Translations under genes and position numbers: made by a program | Notes under the pieces: model-generated | What the model saw: only the letters and a program-made list of their open reading frames with translations | Database searches by the model: none | What the model was told of the DNA's origin: nothing | In this document: piece by piece, positions 44,417 through 54,331 of the stretch | Position numbering within the stretch: the stretch's first letter is position 1 | Layout: every line of letters begins with the position of its first letter | NCBI GenBank assembly: GCA_034670025.1 | Contig: JAXMOE010000003.1 | Span: forward strand, 124,001 to 188,000 | From: PGYR01 sp034670025 | GTDB lineage: Bacteria > Bacteroidota > Ignavibacteria > Kapaibacteriales > UBA2268 | Direction: 5' to 3' | DNA length: 64,000 bases

Positions 44417-45670
44417 ATGAACAAACATCTACCTCTTTATTCTAACTATACTTCAACTCGGCAAAAAACATTAGACCTGTGTAGCCCTCTTCTATTGGAA
44501 GATTACACTACCCAAGTCGAGTGGTTCACTAGTCCCCCAAAGTGGCATTTGGCACACACTACGTGGTTTTATGAAACATTTATTTTGTCTGCTTTTGTCA
44601 AGGGATATAAGCCCTTTGATGAACAATTTTCTTATCTTTTTAATAGTTATTACTTTTCCAAAGGGGAAAGATTAACTCAATCAAAAAGAGGAGTATTAGC
44701 CAGACCAGAGTTGAACAAAGTGTTAGATTACCGAAAACACGTTGATTTACAAATAGAAAAGCTTTTGAACAATAGTAACGAAGCTGAACTAAGTAAAATT
44801 CTTCCGCTACTTGAATTAGGAATTAACCACGAACAACAACACCAGGAGCTATTACTGATGGACATAAAATATAATTATGCCACCAGTAGCTACTTGCCTG
44901 CTTATGCAAACAAAAGTTTAGAGTTTGACTCTGATATATTTCCACAAGAGTTTCTTAAAGTCAATGAAGGAGTCTATTCAATTGGTCACGAAGGTGATGG
45001 CTTCCACTTTGACAATGAAAAAGCGAGACACAAGCGGTATATTCACAATTGCGAAATCTCAAATAGATTAGTTTCTAACAAAGAATATATGGGATTTATA
45101 ACAGATGGTGGGTACAATGATCCACTACTTTGGCTTTCTGACGGTTTGGAGTGGAAGCAGAAAAATAATATTACCAAACCACTCTACTGGAAACATAGTG
45201 GAGATTGTTGGAATTACTTTACCCTCCACGGACTGAGGGAACTTGACTATTCCGCACCTGTTAGCCATATCTCTTACTATGAAGCTTATGCTTTTGCTAA
45301 GTGGGCTGGCTACCGATTACCAACTGAGTTCGAGTGGGAAGTGGCTTGCAATGACTACAATGATACTGACCTCAAAAATGCTCATTTGTTAGGTGATACA
45401 TTTATGCCGTTGCCCAACACAACTTCACCGCAATGCATTGGTAATTTGTGGGTTTGGACTGAAAGTGCTTACTTGCCTTACCCAAACTACAAACAAGATA
45501 GTGGGGCGTTGGGTGAATACAATGGTAAATTTATGGTAAATCAGAAAGTTCTTAGAGGTGGAAGCTTTGCTACTCCGAGGAGTCACACAAGGGCAACTTA
45601 TAGGAATTTTTATCATCCTGAATCGAGGTGGTGTTTCAACGGAATAAGATTAGCAAAAAACAGTGACTAA
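44417..45670 (+). CDS. egtB: Ergothioneine biosynthesis sulfoxide synthase EgtB-like
   Basis: EgtB-type enzymes join an activated histidine betaine to a thiol donor using non-heme iron. The N-terminal DinB-like domain supplies the iron ligands: His47 in WHLAHTTW and His138/His142 in HEQQHQEL. The C-terminal FGE-sulfatase domain has YEAYAFAKWAGYRLPTEFEWE, WVWTES and LRGGSF. The 417 residues fit EgtB; the SAM domain of OvoA is absent. EgtD, the histidine methyltransferase partner, is not in the window. The choice of thiol donor is unknown. Its stop shares bases with the convergent small-protein gene. Confidence 0.9.
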   Translation: MNKHLPLYSNYTSTRQKTLDLCSPLLLEDYTTQVEWFTSPPKWHLAHTTWFYETFILSAFVKGYKPFDEQFSYLFNSYYFSKGERLTQSKRGVLARPELNKVLDYRKHVDLQIEKLLNNSNEAELSKILPLLELGINHEQQHQELLLMDIKYNYATSSYLPAYANKSLEFDSDIFPQEFLKVNEGVYSIGHEGDGFHFDNEKARHKRYIHNCEISNRLVSNKEYMGFITDGGYNDPLLWLSDGLEWKQKNNITKPLYWKHSGDCWNYFTLHGLRELDYSAPVSHISYYEAYAFAKWAGYRLPTEFEWEVACNDYNDTDLKNAHLLGDTFMPLPNTTSPQCIGNLWVWTESAYLPYPNYKQDSGALGEYNGKFMVNQKVLRGGSFATPRSHTRATYRNFYHPESRWCFNGIRLAKNSD

Positions 45671-45957
45671 TTGTCAGAAGTCTGCCTATTTGGCATCTGT
45701 CGATGTGTCATATCTTTTTTCATGGATTTTATTCCAAAATTAATACCATAGATAATGATATAGATAAAACCGATTATGCCTGCTGCCTCTAATGTGTTGA
45801 TACATGGCATTTTGAAAGTGTCGAATATCATTCGGTTGCAGACATTTTCTAAAGTAAACGACATAAATAGAAAAAGCCCGCCAATAAAGAATATAAAAAA
45901 TATTGTGCGGGCAATTTTTTCAATTGTAGTTTTAGTTATGTTGTCGTTAGCTTTCAT
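45667..45957 (-). CDS. Small two-helix membrane protein downstream of an ECF sigma gene
   Basis: The 96 residues have two hydrophobic helices (about 16-36 and 57-75) with a Cys-containing loop between (Cys41 and Cys52) and charged ends. It overlaps the sigma-factor gene by 11 bp and is probably translated with it. Its place resembles that of an anti-sigma factor, but no anti-sigma domain is visible. Function unknown. Confidence 0.65.
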   Translation of the reverse strand: MKANDNITKTTIEKIARTIFFIFFIGGLFLFMSFTLENVCNRMIFDTFKMPCINTLEAAGIIGFIYIIIYGINFGIKSMKKDMTHRQMPNRQTSDN

Positions 45958-46504
45958 TGAGTGAAGTGTACAAACCGTTTAGTTTTTTTCTTAAATGCAG
46001 AACAGCGTATCTCTTTCTTGCGAGAAGAGTATTTATATTTACGCCTGTTTCTTCTGACATTTCTCTAAACGAAATACCTTCAAATTCATTTTTAACAAAC
46101 ACATCTCTTTGTTCATCTGGCAATTCTTTTAGTCCATCTTGGACAGAATCCCATATAGTTTTTCTAAGCAAATCAGTCTCTGGGCTGGCACCTTCGTCTT
46201 CTATGAAGTATTCGAAAGTATCCATTCCTTCTTCTTGTTGCTTAGGAGTCTGTAAGTCCGAAAACGCCTCTGCGCGTTTCTTTCTATACGAATCTATAAT
46301 TCTGTTTCTTACCGCAGTAAATACCCACGATGCTATGTTTTCTATTGGTTTTTGTACATTTCTCGATGCCGCCAACACATTAGTAAAAACGTCTTGTAGA
46401 ATATCTTCTGCTTCTTCCTGTGATCTTACTCTTTTTCTAATAAAACCTAGGAATTTCTTTCTGTCTTTCTTGAACAACTCTTCTATCTGTAATGCTAAAT
46501 CCAT
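45947..46504 (-). CDS. ECF RNA polymerase sigma factor
   Basis: The 185-residue protein has region 2 (EEAEDILQDVFTNVLA and SWVFTAVRNRIIDSYR) and region 4 (LPDEQRDVFVKNEFEGISFR, then NTLLARKRYAVLHLRK). A Glu-rich linker between the two is longer than usual. The gene pairs with a small membrane protein by an 11-bp overlap. It is divergent from rqcH with about 210 bp between starts. The first residues MDLALQIEELFKKDRKKFL are typical of Bacteroidota ECF sigmas. Signals sensed are unknown. Confidence 0.92.
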   Translation of the reverse strand: MDLALQIEELFKKDRKKFLGFIRKRVRSQEEAEDILQDVFTNVLAASRNVQKPIENIASWVFTAVRNRIIDSYRKKRAEAFSDLQTPKQQEEGMDTFEYFIEDEGASPETDLLRKTIWDSVQDGLKELPDEQRDVFVKNEFEGISFREMSEETGVNINTLLARKRYAVLHLRKKLNGLYTSLNES

Positions 46505-46713
46505 ATCTATAATCCTCGATTTATTCCAACTAAATAATAAATAAGACTAATTTACTCTTGTTTATAATCATATAACAGAATACTTGTAAAAAAGTTTCAC
46601 TTTTTATAAACATTTTACAATATTTGTATTCTTATTTCAAATAACTGACATATTGTCAAGTAACTTTCATCTTTATTCGTATAATATATACGTGAGAATA
46701 CCGTGCCAACATT

Positions 46714-48312
46714 ATGATAAACCACAAAGCAACTATATCTGCATTAGCTGAAGAGCTATCTGTTATCAACGGTTACAAGATTGTTGAAATATATCAACAG
46801 ACCAAAGGTGTGTTGATGATTCGGTTAGAAAGCGATTCCGAAACCTCATTCGTCGAATTTTCGAATAATCAACCTTATGATAGATTATTCGCAAGGCCAC
46901 TACACAAAAGAGCCAAGGCAAACACCATAGATATGTTCCAATTTCTTTTGAGACAGCAAGTAATGAACATAGCCCAAGTCAACGAAGACAGAGTGCTGTG
47001 CCTCAGCACCGACAACTATTTGTTGTTTTTCAAGCTATTTGGGCACAACCAATCCGATTTGGTTATCACTAACAAAAAGCAAAAAATTGTTGCCACTTTT
47101 GCAGAAACAGAAGAAATAGAAGCTCAGTTTGAGTTAGAAGCAAAAGACCCAACATTACCGAACAGTATGCCAGAGGATTTGTCAGTAGAAAAAGCAGTCA
47201 GGAAAAGTAGTTACTACTTAGGTAAGCACTACACAAATGATTTCATTGTTAAATACGACTACGACAAATCCACCAAACTTAGCGAAATAGATACCGACAA
47301 ACTTACCACACACCTAAGTGACTATTATCTCAACTTAGCACGCTCGAGTCAATCTTATGTCTATAAACTAACTGACAATGATTACCTAATGAGCTTGGTG
47401 GAGCTAAGCGATTACGACTTACATCAGCAATTCGACACAGTAAGTGAAGGAATAAGAACAAAATTTGTTCGGGAAATAAGCCGCAAATCACTAATAGAGC
47501 TACAAAAGAAAGCCAACACCATATTGAGCAGGATAATTGCTAAAGACAAAAAAGCAATAGAAAGAATCAACGCTTTGGACGATGGGCAAGAAAAGTCAGA
47601 CAAGTACAGACACTTTGCCGAGCTTATGCTTTCGCAGCCAAACCCAAAGCAAAAGCATGGCGACAAAGTAGATCTAACTGATTGGGATGGTTCTAGTATA
47701 ACCATACCATTGGACCAAAAGCTTGACTTAGTTGACAATGCAGCTAAGTATTTCAAAAAGTCGAGCTCAATAGTTAAAGAAAGAAAAATAGCTAAACAAA
47801 AGCTACCTGAGATAGAGCAAAGCTATAAAAGAACCACTGAATTGAAAAACAAGATAGACTCCGCTGACAATGCCAAAGAAGTAGAAGAATTGATAGCCGA
47901 GAACAAAGACATATTAGGAAGCATTATGAAAAAGAGCACCCAAGAAGAAAAAGAAGATAAGTTTAAGAAATTTGAACTAAGTGAAAACTACACCCTCTAT
48001 GTAGGTAAAAATGCGAAGAACAACGACGAGCTCACCCTCCGATTTGCCAGACCAAATGATATATGGTTGCACGCACGTGGGGTAGGAGGATCGCACTGTG
48101 TAATAAGAGTAGATGGCAGAAAGCCCAGTAAAGGAATAATAAAAGAAGCTGCAGCAATAGCGGCATACTATTCAAAAGCGAAGACCTCTAACTTAGCCCC
48201 AGTTGCTTACACCGAGAAGAAATACGTAAGCAAACCCAAGGGAGCTAACCCTGGTGCAGTTGTCGTCCGCCGCGAAGATGTAGTTATGGTCGAGCCGGGG
48301 TTACCAGAGTAA
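46714..48312 (+). CDS. rqcH: Ribosome quality-control protein RqcH (NFACT family)
   Basis: RqcH/FbpA/Rqc2 proteins bind obstructed 50S subunits and add C-terminal alanine tails that mark stalled peptides for degradation. The 532-residue protein has the NFACT-N domain (GYKIVEIYQQTKGVLMIRL), a long helical coiled-coil middle (about 270-420) and the NFACT-R domain (NDIWLHARGVGGSHCVIR). The usual final segment with KKPKGANPGAV is present. HslUV in this window is one possible protease, but the usual partner is ClpXP. Identification is good. Confidence 0.92.
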   Translation: MINHKATISALAEELSVINGYKIVEIYQQTKGVLMIRLESDSETSFVEFSNNQPYDRLFARPLHKRAKANTIDMFQFLLRQQVMNIAQVNEDRVLCLSTDNYLLFFKLFGHNQSDLVITNKKQKIVATFAETEEIEAQFELEAKDPTLPNSMPEDLSVEKAVRKSSYYLGKHYTNDFIVKYDYDKSTKLSEIDTDKLTTHLSDYYLNLARSSQSYVYKLTDNDYLMSLVELSDYDLHQQFDTVSEGIRTKFVREISRKSLIELQKKANTILSRIIAKDKKAIERINALDDGQEKSDKYRHFAELMLSQPNPKQKHGDKVDLTDWDGSSITIPLDQKLDLVDNAAKYFKKSSSIVKERKIAKQKLPEIEQSYKRTTELKNKIDSADNAKEVEELIAENKDILGSIMKKSTQEEKEDKFKKFELSENYTLYVGKNAKNNDELTLRFARPNDIWLHARGVGGSHCVIRVDGRKPSKGIIKEAAAIAAYYSKAKTSNLAPVAYTEKKYVSKPKGANPGAVVVRREDVVMVEPGLPE

Positions 48313-48411
48313 GTTTTGAGAAGTAAGAAAGCTACTCTAATATATAGAGGTATATAAAATAATAATGCTTCGACCGTTTTTTTAGGGGCAAAACCATCCT
48401 TTAGTATAGAC

Positions 48412-49875
48412 TTATCTGAGTTTACGCCTTCTGTGCGTTCTCTTGGGTTTCACTTGCTTCGGGGATTCTATATCAGTTAATTCGATTAGATAGATTGATT
48501 CTTTCAGCTTTTTTACTTTAGAAACCAAAGGTAGCTCACTCATATTGTCCTCTACTGACGTTTCAAAAGTGATGTTCTCCTTGTTCAAAAAATCTTGAAC
48601 ATATTTAGCTTTTATGGAATAACCCACATTGTTAGCTAATGTAATTCCAGAGTTGGCCATCCCTATAAAGTTGCCCTCGCTATCAAAACAAGGTGAGCCG
48701 CTATTACCAGGTTGGATAGGTGCCGAAATTTGATATTCTTTTAAACTGCCACCAACTCCACTTGCTGAACTTATCAGTCCATCCGTAAGTTTTATATCAT
48801 CGCCCATCATAGTTGACATTGGGTAACCAAGTACAAAGACTTTCTCTGAAATTGATTTTTCTTCCTTAGCTATTGGGAACTTCACATTATTCAAGCTTAT
48901 AGTCGAATCAGTTAATCGAATAACTGCCAGATCAAGTTGCTTATCTTTTGCCACAACTTCAGCTTCGTATTTTGTATCAAAATTACCATTTATTCCCTTC
49001 ACGTAAATAATCAAATCCGTATCAGTTAGTCCATGGTAACACGTCAATATGTTCTTATTGTCCAATGCAAATCCAGTTAGTGAACTAACAGGTACTTCAT
49101 ATCGCCCTGAGTCAGGATATACTTTTACATAAGTAGTCAATTTATCTTTTAGGTAAATTCTTAAATTTTTGTTGTCTATCTTGGCTGTACCGCTTAGGTT
49201 AAGACTTTTGTTTATCTCATACATCTCAGCTTCATAAAGATTTTCCTTCTCGGTTTCATTCAAATAGCCATAAATATCACCTCTGTTCCAAGTCCTAGAA
49301 GGTATGGTTAAACCTATTGGATAACTAACATTTTCGAAGCCCCGTAAGTAAATCATTTGATACTTAGATTCACTTATACTCAGAACACCAAATTTGAGTG
49401 AAACTAATTCTTTGCTATAAGGGTGTAAGTATTCATATTTGTAAATGCCTTCCAAAGGTTTCGTTTCCCTACTCCCCAATTCTTCCTCTATCTTTGTAAT
49501 ATCGTAGTTTGTTCCTTTAAACTCAGGAACCAGATAAAATTTTCCATTGAGCACATCTTGACTAGAATTGCCCACCTCATCTACCATCAGAAAATTCCCA
49601 CCATTTTTTTTAATATCCTCTTCGATTACAGATAGCATTCCTTTTATGCTAGGCATACCACCCCAAGAATAAGCCCTTTCCAAATTCATATCAACAGTAA
49701 TGTCACCAATATATTCGGAGCTGTCGGGTAACTCGTCATGTTTTTTTAAAAACACATGAATTGGTTCTTCGTTTTTAATCGGAGGCATTTTTTTCTTTCT
49801 TTTTATTTGAGTAGAAAAATTACTGCACGATGTCAAAAAAACTGCCGTAAGTATTAATATTAAAACTGACTTCAT
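48412..49875 (-). CDS. Lipoprotein with C-terminal trypsin-like serine protease domain
   Basis: I start it at the fifth-codon Met of the longest frame, giving signal KSVLILILTAVFLTSC with an ideal lipobox. The N-terminal 250 residues are not recognised. The C-terminal domain (about 265-450) shows the catalytic triad: His in LTCYHGLT, Asp in KQLDLAVIRL, Ser in QPGNSGSPCF, as in HtrA/trypsin-like S1 proteases. The DegP-type PDZ domain is absent. It is likely an envelope protease or a proteolytically active lipoprotein anchored in the outer or inner membrane. No close operon partner is present, and a 370-bp gap precedes the gene. Confidence 0.82.
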   Translation of the reverse strand: MKSVLILILTAVFLTSCSNFSTQIKRKKKMPPIKNEEPIHVFLKKHDELPDSSEYIGDITVDMNLERAYSWGGMPSIKGMLSVIEEDIKKNGGNFLMVDEVGNSSQDVLNGKFYLVPEFKGTNYDITKIEEELGSRETKPLEGIYKYEYLHPYSKELVSLKFGVLSISESKYQMIYLRGFENVSYPIGLTIPSRTWNRGDIYGYLNETEKENLYEAEMYEINKSLNLSGTAKIDNKNLRIYLKDKLTTYVKVYPDSGRYEVPVSSLTGFALDNKNILTCYHGLTDTDLIIYVKGINGNFDTKYEAEVVAKDKQLDLAVIRLTDSTISLNNVKFPIAKEEKSISEKVFVLGYPMSTMMGDDIKLTDGLISSASGVGGSLKEYQISAPIQPGNSGSPCFDSEGNFIGMANSGITLANNVGYSIKAKYVQDFLNKENITFETSVEDNMSELPLVSKVKKLKESIYLIELTDIESPKQVKPKRTHRRRKLR

Positions 49876-49887
49876 TCTAAATTCCAT

Positions 49888-50258
49888 TTATAATAAAAAG
49901 ACAGAATAACATCCAATTATTCTGTTCTTAAGCGATAAGATTTTCTAGATTATTGCAATCAATAATTTAGAATATAATGAAAATATACTTCTAAGCAACA
50001 TATTGATACCACACCTTTGGGGATGAATTTTCCATAGCATTTTGGAGTGGAATGAATATTCTATATTATTAGTTGTATTATCTACAGATGTTTAATCACA
50101 CTGTGGCAATCATTGTCTTTACTTATCTTCGAGGCAAGGTTGATTGAGATAAGTTGTCTGCGTGTAGTTATACGCATTACAATTATCAGTGTTGGACTTA
50201 ACTTGTTTGGAATTGATTAAACAATAGTCTGTTTTTCCTCTTGGAGTTTTCACTTAAT
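49888..50258. other. AT-rich intergenic gap with no visible feature
   Basis: This 371-bp stretch lies between the protease start and the DUF4249 stop, both on the minus strand. I see no open frame of useful length with a plausible start, no strong hairpin with a T-run and no repeat of other parts of the window. It should hold the protease promoter near 49900-50000. Confidence 0.5.
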
Positions 50259-51065
50259 CTAACGTAGATATTTACTAATAGTGTCTTGCTTTTGGTTGTA
50301 TCCAATCCAAAGACCAATTGCTTCATCTCCTTCTACATTACCTTCTATATTCAGCCCGCTACTCCCGAATATACCACCATCCGAATCACCTTCATTGCGA
50401 GAATTATAATACTTCAAATAATCAAAATCATAATAAAACAGTGTAAAAACACTATCCCTATTATTCACTATTCTATATTCCTGCACCCAAACATCATATG
50501 TTTTTGATTCCTCTTTGAAAATATAAACATTGCTTTCATTAGGGCCTAAGTAATCGTCTGATATTTGCAACACTCCTTTTTCTTCATTTTGGAATGAAAG
50601 TTTATAATATTCATTGGACCAATCATATTCATCAGTGATTGTTTCTTTTGATACGGCAACTATCTCAGGTAGCTTAGGTATAGTTGTTCGAGCAATAGCA
50701 GTTTTACCATTCCATTTTACTTCTAATCGGTACTCAACACCGACTTTTATTTCTACTGGCTCACGACTATAATAAACAGACAATTCCTGATTTTCACTTA
50801 ACTCTAAATCAATCACCTTATCTTCATAATACACTTTACATTCTGCATCAGTAACTCTAACTTTATCGAATGTTACCCGCTCCAAGGGCGGAATTGTCTT
50901 GGTCACTATCACAGATATATTGCTTGCCTTGGCTGCCAAATTACCGTCTATCACTAACTTCTCTTCATAAGGTAGCTCGTAGTCAACTGTTTGTTCCAAA
51001 TCTTCACAAGAAAAGAGAAGTATTGATATTAGAGCTATATAAATTATTTTCATTTTGTTTTTCAT
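50259..51065 (-). CDS. DUF4249 lipoprotein, partner of a TonB receptor
   Basis: The lipobox LLFSC places a lipid Cys near residue 20. The rest is an all-beta domain with VIDGNLAAKASNISVIVTKT, typical of DUF4249, a surface lipoprotein family almost always encoded next to a TonB-dependent receptor in Bacteroidota. It lies 2 bp after the TonB receptor gene and ends GLWIGYNQKQDTIS, the usual family ending. The pair probably imports an unknown nutrient, in the manner of SusC/SusD. A later Met at residue 5 could also be the start. Confidence 0.85.
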   Translation of the reverse strand: MKNKMKIIYIALISILLFSCEDLEQTVDYELPYEEKLVIDGNLAAKASNISVIVTKTIPPLERVTFDKVRVTDAECKVYYEDKVIDLELSENQELSVYYSREPVEIKVGVEYRLEVKWNGKTAIARTTIPKLPEIVAVSKETITDEYDWSNEYYKLSFQNEEKGVLQISDDYLGPNESNVYIFKEESKTYDVWVQEYRIVNNRDSVFTLFYYDFDYLKYYNSRNEGDSDGGIFGSSGLNIEGNVEGDEAIGLWIGYNQKQDTISKYLR

Positions 51066-51067
51066 AT

Positions 51068-53347
51068 TTAAAATTCCACGCTTAGTCCCAATGTTGGTAT
51101 AATTGGGAATAATGTAATTTGTTTCAGCACTTTTTTACTTTCACCAGTATTATAATCATATTCATTATCGACATAAGCAGCAAATGGGTTCTTTTGATTA
51201 TAAGTATTGTATATATTTATTGAAAGTTGCCATGGCAATTTATATGCTTCAAACTTATACATAAAATTCAAATCCAACCTGTGATAAGCAGCCAACCTCA
51301 CTCCATTTCTATCCGAAAATTCGTATGGGTCATTACCGTAGCCCCTATTCCAGTAGAACGTTCCAGTAGGCAATGTGTACGCTTGACCAGAACCATAAAC
51401 CCAAGCAGCCCCGAGTTCCCATGTCTCATTAAATTCATAATTCAAAGTCATAGAAATATCATGTCGTCTATCGTAACGAGGATAAAATTCCTTACCCTTA
51501 TTTAGTTCATCAAATTGACGTGTTGTCCACGATAAGGTATAACCAATCCAACCAGTTAGTGAGCCAATTTGCTTATGGATAAAGAGCTCAACCCCATACG
51601 CCTCACCTGTTCCCGATGTGAATTGATCCTCGTCGGGAACACCAAGCGTAAATTCCGCATCATCTCTGTATTCCAATAAATTCTTCATACTTTTGTAATA
51701 AGACTCAACTGACACTAATACTTCGTCGTCGAATAAGTTTGTTTCTGCTCCCAACACTGCTTGATAAGCCCTACTTGGTTTCAAGTTTTCTGTAGAAGGA
51801 AACCACAAATCAGTCGGTAAACTAATGTTGTTTCTTACAATCAAGTGTAAATATTGGTTAGCAACTGAGAATGCACCTTTCAGACGAATATCGGCATCGG
51901 TGAGGTATGTAGCAGAAATGCGAGGTTCCAAATCAAAATAGCCGCCTTCTTGAAAGTAATATGCCCTTACGCCATAATTCAAATCTAATCTATCTGTTGC
52001 CGACCACTCGTCTTGTATATAAGTAGAAATGTCAAAAGTGTTGATTGTTTTTCCATTGTCAAAATTAACATCATTTGGATCAAACGAGCCGTCTAAGTTG
52101 ATAAGTGCATTGAAATTATGCCATGTAATATCAAGTCCTGATTTTATAACATGATCGTCATAAGCGAGGTATTCGGCGTTGCCCTTTAGCACTATGTCTC
52201 TTATTCGAGATGCAGTATTGAAATTTGCATCACTATCACCAAAATCTGCGTTGAATACATAGTCAGTATAGACCAACGAGAAATTAGTAAAAAGTTCAGG
52301 ATTCACTATGTGCATCCACCTAATATTCGCAGTGCTGTTACCCCAATTTATACCAGCATTTTCATCGGTTTCTTCTTCCAAATCGAACACATCACGAGCA
52401 AAATAGCCGCTCACATATACAACATCATTTTCTGATAATTTATAATTTGCCTTTGCATTAAAATCATAAAAGTAGTAGTCTGGAGCGTTGTCATCGATTA
52501 AACTAAGAAGTAAATCAAAATAGAAACGTCTCCCCGAAATCATAAATGACGAATTTTCATTTATTGGACCTTCTAATGTTAGTTTAGAACTAATCAGGGA
52601 CAGCCCAGCCTTGCCCGAAAGTTCATCTTTAGTCCCCTCTTTCATAGTCAAATCTAACACGCTCGACAGCCGACCACCATATTCCGCAGGGAAAGCACCC
52701 TTTATCATTCGTACATCTTTTATTGCATCATTGTTGAACGAGCTAATGAATCCAGCGAGGTGTGACGGATTGTAAACGGTAACTCCATCCAATAAAATTA
52801 GATTCTGGTCTGGAGAACCACCCCTTACATAAAGCCCACTCGAAAGTTCCGAAGCGGATGAAATACCGGGCAACAGCTGAAGAGTACGAAATATATCAAC
52901 CTCTCCACCGAATGCAGGCATCTTTGAAATAAACGACGGTGTAATATTAACAGAACTTATCTTGCTTGTTGTGTTCGTCTCTCTGTCGGCAGTAACTACG
53001 AGTTCCTGAGTTTCTACTGATGAAGACGGCAGAGCGGAATTTAATCTAACATCGGCATTGTCAATTGTGATCTTGTATGCACCCTTGGTGTAACCTATTG
53101 ATGATATGTATAGATAGTATTCGCCATTTACGAGATTAGTCAATGAATAGAAGCCAAACTTATTGCTATATGAACCCTTGATCAACGACTCAGAAGAAGG
53201 AATGCTATCGGAGTAAAGTGCGACAGTAGCAGAGATAATTGCTTCTTTGCTAACTGAGTCACTGACTATACCGCTGATAGAGAATTTCTCTTGCCCAAAT
53301 AGAAGAGCAGGAAATAAAAATAAAATAAAAAATAGTGTTCTTTTCAT
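51068..53347 (-). CDS. TonB-dependent outer-membrane receptor with CarboxypepD_reg domain
   Basis: The 759-residue protein has a signal peptide (FFILFLFPALLFG), an N-terminal carboxypeptidase-regulatory-like domain (about 22-110; GYTKGAYKITI), a plug domain with GGEVDIFRTLQLLPGI and GGSPDQNLILLDGV, and then a 22-strand barrel ending SVEF. RMIKGAFPAEYGGRLSSVL is a typical plug landmark. It is the middle gene of a minus-strand run (outer-membrane protein, receptor, DUF4249). The substrate is unknown. Confidence 0.93.
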   Translation of the reverse strand: MKRTLFFILFLFPALLFGQEKFSISGIVSDSVSKEAIISATVALYSDSIPSSESLIKGSYSNKFGFYSLTNLVNGEYYLYISSIGYTKGAYKITIDNADVRLNSALPSSSVETQELVVTADRETNTTSKISSVNITPSFISKMPAFGGEVDIFRTLQLLPGISSASELSSGLYVRGGSPDQNLILLDGVTVYNPSHLAGFISSFNNDAIKDVRMIKGAFPAEYGGRLSSVLDLTMKEGTKDELSGKAGLSLISSKLTLEGPINENSSFMISGRRFYFDLLLSLIDDNAPDYYFYDFNAKANYKLSENDVVYVSGYFARDVFDLEEETDENAGINWGNSTANIRWMHIVNPELFTNFSLVYTDYVFNADFGDSDANFNTASRIRDIVLKGNAEYLAYDDHVIKSGLDITWHNFNALINLDGSFDPNDVNFDNGKTINTFDISTYIQDEWSATDRLDLNYGVRAYYFQEGGYFDLEPRISATYLTDADIRLKGAFSVANQYLHLIVRNNISLPTDLWFPSTENLKPSRAYQAVLGAETNLFDDEVLVSVESYYKSMKNLLEYRDDAEFTLGVPDEDQFTSGTGEAYGVELFIHKQIGSLTGWIGYTLSWTTRQFDELNKGKEFYPRYDRRHDISMTLNYEFNETWELGAAWVYGSGQAYTLPTGTFYWNRGYGNDPYEFSDRNGVRLAAYHRLDLNFMYKFEAYKLPWQLSINIYNTYNQKNPFAAYVDNEYDYNTGESKKVLKQITLFPIIPTLGLSVEF

Positions 53348-53420
53348 ATAATTGTTATTTGTGAATCGAATGTAAGCACCTACTCACATACGGCTTTGGC
53401 TTTAATAAGTTTTATATCAA

Positions 53421-54266
53421 TTACTTCCTTCTCTTCTTCAGGTAATCATAAGTACCAAGAAGTGAATACTTATATTCTACAAAAACTCGCCACGAGTAGA
53501 TCTGGAAATCTTCGCCGAACTCACTAGTATTAGTGAATGGTATGTTCTGAGTGAAACCAAGCGAGAATGTTGATTTTTCCCCTGGGGTTAGGTTTATCAT
53601 ACCAGTTAGGTCAGCACTAATAAGTGGTGAGGTTAAATCGTACACTTCCGAATCTTGCAGAGTTTGGTCTCTTAAGCTACCAATACCATCAACTCCTTCA
53701 ACTGTTACAGAGCTATTAGTGGGCTTTTTTGTATGAACTAAGTTCGAGCCAATTGGGAATGACACTTTTGGTGCAGCACGCACAGAAAGCCAACCCATAG
53801 GGTTGAACTCGATATATGGTGCAAATGAGACATAAGACAAAGACATATCGGCCGTATGCCTAAACTCTACATTTGTAGTTTTGCCATCTAATTGAGGATT
53901 ATTTTCTGAACTTAAAGTTAGTGTTTCTATTTCTCTATAAGAAGAACTTATATTCAAAAAGTCAAGCGAAATATAGCCACCCCAAAACAGAGTTTGACTT
54001 ATTCTCCTTTGGTAGATTACTCCAAAGTTATAGCCAGTAGCAGTTCCGTCTATAAATTCGCAACCCTCACATTCAACGTAGTGAGTGCCACTTTGCCAGT
54101 TTGGACCAATACCAACAAATCCACCAATTGATTCATCGGCTAAACTGTTGACATTCGGGAAAATTGGATTTGAAAGTTTGAACCCTTGAGCAGAAATAGT
54201 TACTGCCGTAATCAATGTTATTGCAAATACAAATAGGGTTCTTTTCGTCTTTATCATATCTTTCAC
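53421..54266 (-). CDS. Hypothetical outer-membrane barrel protein
   Basis: A 281-residue protein with a signal peptide ending near residue 26 (VTISAQGF) and many alternating beta strands. A short CEGCEF loop near residue 70 has two cysteines. It is 73 bp upstream of the TonB receptor on the same strand and may share its message. I do not recognise the family; an outer-membrane barrel is the best guess from strand patterns and RVFVEYKYSLL near the end. Function unknown. Confidence 0.7.
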   Translation of the reverse strand: MKDMIKTKRTLFVFAITLITAVTISAQGFKLSNPIFPNVNSLADESIGGFVGIGPNWQSGTHYVECEGCEFIDGTATGYNFGVIYQRRISQTLFWGGYISLDFLNISSSYREIETLTLSSENNPQLDGKTTNVEFRHTADMSLSYVSFAPYIEFNPMGWLSVRAAPKVSFPIGSNLVHTKKPTNSSVTVEGVDGIGSLRDQTLQDSEVYDLTSPLISADLTGMINLTPGEKSTFSLGFTQNIPFTNTSEFGEDFQIYSWRVFVEYKYSLLGTYDYLKKRRK

Positions 54267-54331
54267 TTATTTTTTAATTATATTGCTAATCAAAGCATGT
54301 TAATTTCTCGTATAATATAAAGCATTAATTT

